From positions 1-16,426 of the forward strand of contig DYBL01000002.1 in the NCBI GenBank assembly GCA_019418625.1: a DNA stretch of 16,426 bases. Reading direction: 5' to 3'. How positions within the stretch are numbered: the stretch's first letter is position 1; every line of letters starts with the position of its first letter. This DNA comes from Clostridiales bacterium (GTDB taxonomy: Bacteria > Bacillota > Clostridia > Oscillospirales > Oscillospiraceae). Below the pieces are notes generated by a model. It was given only the letters and a program-made list of their open reading frames with translations, ran no database searches and was not told the origin of the DNA. Positions 13,338-16,426 of this stretch are shown here, piece after piece. A program made the translations under genes and the position numbers.

Positions 13338-13688
13338 TCATATCGCTATAGTGTTATATAAGCAATGAAGCAGTCCCCGGCAGCCTTCCTCCACATCCCG
13401 CCAGGTCGTGTCGAAATCGTCGGTGTACCACGGAACGGCCACCTCGCCGGGGTGCCCGGTAAAGTCCATCAGCAAATGCATCTTGCCAGAACAGTCGATG
13501 CCATGCTCGGACAGCTTGCGGCGGGCTGGCGGATAGACCGGATTGCCGATCTCCTCGGTGCTGGTAGCTGCCGACTCGATTTGAATGCTCTGCTCCAGAC
13601 CGGCTTTCTTCACCAGATCCTTCATGATGAACTCGGCCATCGGGCTTCTGCAAATATTGCCGTGGCAGAGAAAAAGTATCCTGATCAT
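13338..13688 (-). CDS. Degenerate low-molecular-weight protein tyrosine phosphatase
   Basis: 116 residues against about 150 in intact members. The P-loop is perfect: residues 1-18 read MIRILFLCHGNICRSPMA, with nucleophile Cys8 and Arg14. The sequence follows the family through STEEIGNPVYPPARRKLSEHGIDCSGK, then jumps to MHLLMDFTGHPGEVAVPWYTDDFDTTWRDVEEGC. The roughly 35-40 residues normally between these parts are missing. The general-acid Asp of the DPWY/DPYY motif is Val (VPWY, codon GTT where GAT would be expected). Both changes should destroy or cripple activity. The C-terminus (LYNTIAI) is also atypical and runs into the inverted repeat at 13346. ATG 13688 has a poorly spaced GGAG. The gene overlaps the DUF1016 ORF in another frame. 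It is probably a pseudogene. Confidence 0.75.
   Translation of the reverse strand: MIRILFLCHGNICRSPMAEFIMKDLVKKAGLEQSIQIESAATSTEEIGNPVYPPARRKLSEHGIDCSGKMHLLMDFTGHPGEVAVPWYTDDFDTTWRDVEEGCRGLLHCLYNTIAI
13346..13355 (-). repeat. Inverted repeat copy, right side of the KilA-N gene
   Basis: CTATAGTGTT on the plus strand, the reverse complement of 12411-12420. It falls inside the last codons of the degenerate phosphatase, whose C-terminus diverges at this point. Confidence 0.5.
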
Positions 13689-14169
13689 GCTCCGTACACT
13701 CCAACTCATTACTATCGCACTCAGTATAGCACGGAACCTCAGATTCGTCGAGTTGGATTTCCAGATGGGCGTCAGAATCGATTTTTCTCTGGAGTTCTGC
13801 CTTTGACCAGCCGAAACGACCAGCGGCACGAAGATACCAGCGCCGCTCCTCCAGCTCCATGTCTGCTTCCAAAATGACTACATTCTGGGTCCAACTGATC
13901 TCCATGGCCAGGGCCAGCAACTCGGGGGTGTCCTCATACATCCGATAGAACTCCCGCATCCGGCGAAGGTTCCGCGGGGAGAAGCCGGAAGCATCGGGGA
14001 AACGGCTGTGCAGATATTCGGCTGCAGCCACTGCCGCGCCTTTCTCCGGCCGGGAACAGACGATGCGGCCCAGTTCGCAGCAGAGTTGCATCTGGGGCAG
14101 CTCGGCGCTCAGCGCAGCCTCCAGAGCCGCAAACATGGCAGAGTAATCGATGTTTTTGCGGATGTTCAT
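13354..14169 (-). CDS. DUF1016 N-terminal-domain protein, C-terminal part probably spurious
   Basis: ATG 14169 has a strong AAAGGAG six bases upstream. Residues about 5-130 match the DUF1016 N-terminal (YhcG-type) helical domain: SAELPQMQLCCELGRIV, FPDASGFSPRNLRRMREFYRMY, ISWTQNVVILE, ERRWYLRAAGRFGWSKAELQRKI. In full-length members this is followed by a PDDEXK nuclease domain, which is absent here. From about residue 160 the frame overlaps the phosphatase gene out of frame, giving a low-complexity Arg/Gly/His-rich tail to residue 271. That tail is most likely translated noise, or a fusion formed when the true 3' end was lost. Function unknown. Confidence 0.7.
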   Translation of the reverse strand: MNIRKNIDYSAMFAALEAALSAELPQMQLCCELGRIVCSRPEKGAAVAAAEYLHSRFPDASGFSPRNLRRMREFYRMYEDTPELLALAMEISWTQNVVILEADMELEERRWYLRAAGRFGWSKAELQRKIDSDAHLEIQLDESEVPCYTECDSNELECTEHDQDTFSLPRQYLQKPDGRVHHEGSGEESRSGAEHSNRVGSYQHRGDRQSGLSASPPQAVRAWHRLFWQDAFADGLYRAPRRGGRSVVHRRFRHDLAGCGGRLPGTASLLI

Positions 14170-14205
14170 AGCTTCTCCTTTCCGGCAGGACCTGCCTTAT
14201 TTTGA

Positions 14206-14259
14206 AACAGGCCAAAGAGAAGCACAGGAGGCGCCTCCTGCGTTTCTCTTTGGCCTGTT
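14206..14259. repeat. 54-base near-perfect palindrome, possible terminator
   Basis: Arms 14206-14232 and 14233-14259 are inverted copies with two mismatches in 27 and no spacer (centre GGCGCC). It begins at the metallophosphoesterase stop codon and ends 36 bases before the DUF1016 start. On the minus strand it is followed by TTTC then AAAATAAGG, so the T tract is weak. It may act as a terminator or 3' mRNA-stabilising stem. Confidence 0.8.
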
Positions 14260-15005
14260 CACACCACTTGTACCATCTGCTCCCAGAGCAGGACGAAGCG
14301 GTCGTCGATGATTTTGTTATCGTGGTAATGTCCGAACAGCCAGTAATGAAACCTGGCTCGCTTTTTGACTTCTTCCAGGAAGTCTGTCAGGTGGTCGTGA
14401 ACATAGCCGCCATTTCCCAGTATGTCCACAATACTGCTTGGGGCACAGTGGGTAATTACATAGTCCACCTCATATTGAATGCGCTCCAGACTGTGCTGGG
14501 CTTCCTCATACTCCGTCTTGCTGGGAAGCTCCTGCTTCCACCAGGATCGGTGGTTGACCCGGAATCGAGCGCCCATTCTGCGAAGGGCCCAGTATTGTTC
14601 TTCGAAATCGGGTGCTTTGGGGTTCAGGATACCGTCCTCGATGTCATGGCTTCTGGCGCCGCCCATGGTAAAGAAGGAGTATCCTTGCAGGTCAAAGACC
14701 TGCCCGCGCATCAGGTGGATCACATGAGGCCGAATTCGCTGAATCTTTCCGCCGTTCCATTCCTCTGTCGGGTATTTGCTCAACAGGTCGAAGTTTTCAT
14801 GGTTGCCGCTGATGAACAGCGTGGTAAAGGGCAGATCCTCCAGCCAGTCCAGATTGCGCTCCTCCTTTTTACCCCTGTCCCATACGCCGCCGAAATCTCC
14901 GCAGATGAGCATATAGTCTTCCTTGGTCATTCCGGCCTGCTCGGGGAAGTGTTCGGGTGCAAACCGCTGGAAGTTGCCGTGGGTATCGCCGGTTGCGTAG
15001 ATCAT
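14259..15005 (-). CDS. Calcineurin-like metallophosphoesterase
   Basis: A 248-residue two-metal phosphoesterase. All five family motifs are present: GDTHG (6-10, Asp7/His9), GDFGGVWD (36-43, Asp37), GNHEN (67-71, Asn68/His69), THCAPS (185-190, His186) and GHYHDN (225-230, His226/His228). Such enzymes hydrolyse phosphomono- or diesters, including nucleotides or protein phosphate; the substrate cannot be told. ATG 15005 has AAGGTGA about 8 bases upstream. It starts 23 bases after the serine recombinase stop on the same strand, so it may be co-transcribed with it, and it is a common type of cargo or neighbour in clostridial mobile regions (inference). Cytoplasmic, no signal peptide. Confidence 0.92.
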   Translation of the reverse strand: MIYATGDTHGNFQRFAPEHFPEQAGMTKEDYMLICGDFGGVWDRGKKEERNLDWLEDLPFTTLFISGNHENFDLLSKYPTEEWNGGKIQRIRPHVIHLMRGQVFDLQGYSFFTMGGARSHDIEDGILNPKAPDFEEQYWALRRMGARFRVNHRSWWKQELPSKTEYEEAQHSLERIQYEVDYVITHCAPSSIVDILGNGGYVHDHLTDFLEEVKKRARFHYWLFGHYHDNKIIDDRFVLLWEQMVQVV

Positions 15006-15028
15006 TTCGGTTCACCTTCTTTTGCCTA

Positions 15029-16426
15029 TTATATCATATCCTGTTCCACCTGAACGCCGCCGCGGAGGAAGACCGTGATTTTCTCCGCTGAGTTGACCTT
15101 GACCGTATCCACCAGCTGCCGGATGAGAGCTTCATCCCATTCGCTGATGTGGGTGGACGCCTGAGCCATCGCGGCAGCCGCATCTTCAATGCGCCGTACA
15201 GCCTGAGCGTTGCTCTGACGCCGTTCTTCGATTAGGGCCCGCTTTTCTTTCAGTATGGCAGCCTCATTCATGATAGCTCTCAGCTGGGCGGTGCAGGCGG
15301 TGGCATCCTCCACTCGGGCGGATTCTGCCACCAGCTCACGGGTCTGGTCGTTCAGCTCGCCCAGCCGCCTTTCAATATCGGCAAGACTCATGCTCTCGCC
15401 GGGAACCGGAGCCAGCTCCATTTCCATGGCGGAGGTGATTTGCCGGATCAGCGTACTCTTTTGACTCATGACGGAGTTAATGGCGGCGAGGATTGCCTTC
15501 TGGAGCGGCTCCTCGTCCAGTGTTGGTGAGTTGTGGCAGTACTTGGTGCCGTAGTCCAGCCGGCTGACACAGCGCCACACGACGCGCTTCCTGCATTGCT
15601 TGGACCAGGTGCAGCGGCGATACAGGGTGCCGCATTCGCCGCAGACAAGGCGCTCCGACAAGGCGTATTTGCTGGCATAGGATGTCATCCCGGTGGGGGC
15701 ATTCTTTTTGGAAGGGCTTTTCCCGGCGCTGCGCCGCGCCATCTCTGCCTGTACCGCATCGAAGGTTTTGCGTTCCACGATGCCCTCATGATGATTCTGG
15801 ACCAGATACATGGGGAGCTGCCCCGTGTTGCGGATGACCTTGCGGCTGATGCAGTCGCTGATGTAGGTCTTCTGGAGAAGGACATCTCCGCAATACTTCT
15901 CATTGGTCAGGATGCTTCGGATCGCCGTGATCGTCCATTGGGAGCCGCCGGTCACATTGGGGATCTGCTCCGCTTCCAGCCTGTCTTTGATCATCCGAAG
16001 GCTGGCTCCGCTCAAATACTGGTCATAGATCGAACGAACCACATCTGCTTGCTCCTGGATGATTTTCGGCTTGCCGTCCTCGCCTTTTTCATAGGCGTAC
16101 AGCCGATTATACTGTATGATTGTCTTTCCCTCGCGCATGGCCTGCCGCTTGCCCCAGCGGACATTGGCGCTGATGCTCTCGCTTTCTGCCTGAGCGAAGG
16201 CTCCAAACATGGTGATGAGGATCTCGCTGTCGGCTTCCAGCGTGTTGATGTTCTCTTTTTCGAAGATGACCGCAATGCCCAATTCCCGCAGGGCCCGGAT
16301 GTAATTCAGGCAGTCCACCGTATTTCTGGCGAAGCGGGAGATGGATTTGGTCAGGACGATGTCGATCTTCTTCTGCTTGCACAGCCGGATCATCTTCAGG
16401 AATTCGGGCCGCTTCCGAGCCGATGT
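15029..16426 (-). CDS. Large serine recombinase, 5' end cut by the window edge
   Basis: DNA integrase/excisionase of the resolvase-invertase superfamily; 465 C-terminal residues are in the window. The visible part of the catalytic domain has KIDIVLTKSISRFARNTVD, GIAVIFEKENINT and ESISANVRWGKRQA. The active-site Ser region lies outside. Next come the Recombinase domain (about 120-210, SGASLRMIKDRLEAEQIPNV, WTITAIRSILTNEKYCGD), a zinc beta-ribbon (LVCGECGTLYRRCTWSKQCRKRVVWRC ... KYCHNS, with paired CGEC and later Cys ligands) and a long charged coiled-coil region (about 330-420), all as in clostridial TnpX/TndX-like enzymes. The mobile element it serves probably continues to the right or ends near its 3' side. 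The frame is open to the last base. Confidence 0.93.
   Translation of the reverse strand, partial: TSARKRPEFLKMIRLCKQKKIDIVLTKSISRFARNTVDCLNYIRALRELGIAVIFEKENINTLEADSEILITMFGAFAQAESESISANVRWGKRQAMREGKTIIQYNRLYAYEKGEDGKPKIIQEQADVVRSIYDQYLSGASLRMIKDRLEAEQIPNVTGGSQWTITAIRSILTNEKYCGDVLLQKTYISDCISRKVIRNTGQLPMYLVQNHHEGIVERKTFDAVQAEMARRSAGKSPSKKNAPTGMTSYASKYALSERLVCGECGTLYRRCTWSKQCRKRVVWRCVSRLDYGTKYCHNSPTLDEEPLQKAILAAINSVMSQKSTLIRQITSAMEMELAPVPGESMSLADIERRLGELNDQTRELVAESARVEDATACTAQLRAIMNEAAILKEKRALIEERRQSNAQAVRRIEDAAAAMAQASTHISEWDEALIRQLVDTVKVNSAEKITVFLRGGVQVEQDMI

Noticed and set aside
1..16426. CRISPR arrays, tRNA or rRNA genes, riboswitches
   Set aside because: No regularly spaced repeats, no cloverleaf or rRNA-like sequence, and no recognised riboswitch core was seen in the gaps between genes.

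Overview
The window comes from a strictly anaerobic, fairly GC-rich Gram-positive bacterium of the class Clostridia, most likely the Oscillospiraceae (Flavonifractor/Lawsonibacter-like). The evidence is a rubrerythrin/rubredoxin/[FeFe]-hydrogenase protein, an S-layer-homology (SLH) protein, strong AGGAGG ribosome binding sites, sigma-A type promoters and a clostridial-style large serine recombinase. The family-level placement is inference; I ran no search.

Layout. 1-1969 (minus): two-component system, a partial sensor histidine kinase cut by the left edge and its OmpR-type response regulator, with a good promoter at 2016-2043. 2089-2163: two stacked hairpins, the upstream one a good terminator for the next operon. 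2201-4111 (minus): MarR regulator and a MATE multidrug exporter. The exporter has a perfect-consensus promoter, and the regulator has its own promoter with a palindromic operator. 4379-5005 (plus): small secreted SLH protein, followed by a bidirectional terminator. 5108-7551 (minus): a PerR-type regulator with a Per-box-like operator, translationally coupled to one reading frame that joins a complete [FeFe]-hydrogenase-type module to rubredoxin-rubrerythrin-rubredoxin. This is the most interesting unit in the window. 7632-9129 (minus): MarR regulator and FUSC-type membrane exporter, with a palindrome on the promoter. 9235-9262: bidirectional terminator. 9319-10485 (minus): aldo/keto reductase-fold protein with two C-terminal [4Fe-4S] motifs and a non-canonical active site. 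It is divergent from a frameshifted HxlR regulator (10624, plus). 11024-12237 (plus): 3-methyladenine DNA glycosylase I and a GNAT acetyltransferase. 12282-12392: terminators. 12456 to the right end (minus): accessory region with a KilA-N protein, a degenerate low-molecular-weight tyrosine phosphatase overlapping a DUF1016 N-terminal ORF, a large hairpin, a metallophosphoesterase, and a large serine recombinase cut by the right edge.

How the parts fit. The left three quarters is a series of small, locally regulated stress and export modules: one two-component system, two MarR-exporter pairs, a PerR-peroxidase pair and an HxlR-reductase pair. The PerR unit suggests a peroxide-inducible enzyme in which electrons from a hydrogenase-type or ferredoxin-fed module could reach a rubrerythrin peroxidase within one polypeptide; this function is inferred. 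The right quarter, from about 12.4 kb, looks like a mobile-element flank, with a recombinase, a phage-type KilA-N gene, decayed genes and inverted repeats. No rRNA, tRNA or CRISPR array was seen, and no gene-free stretch exceeds 300 bases.
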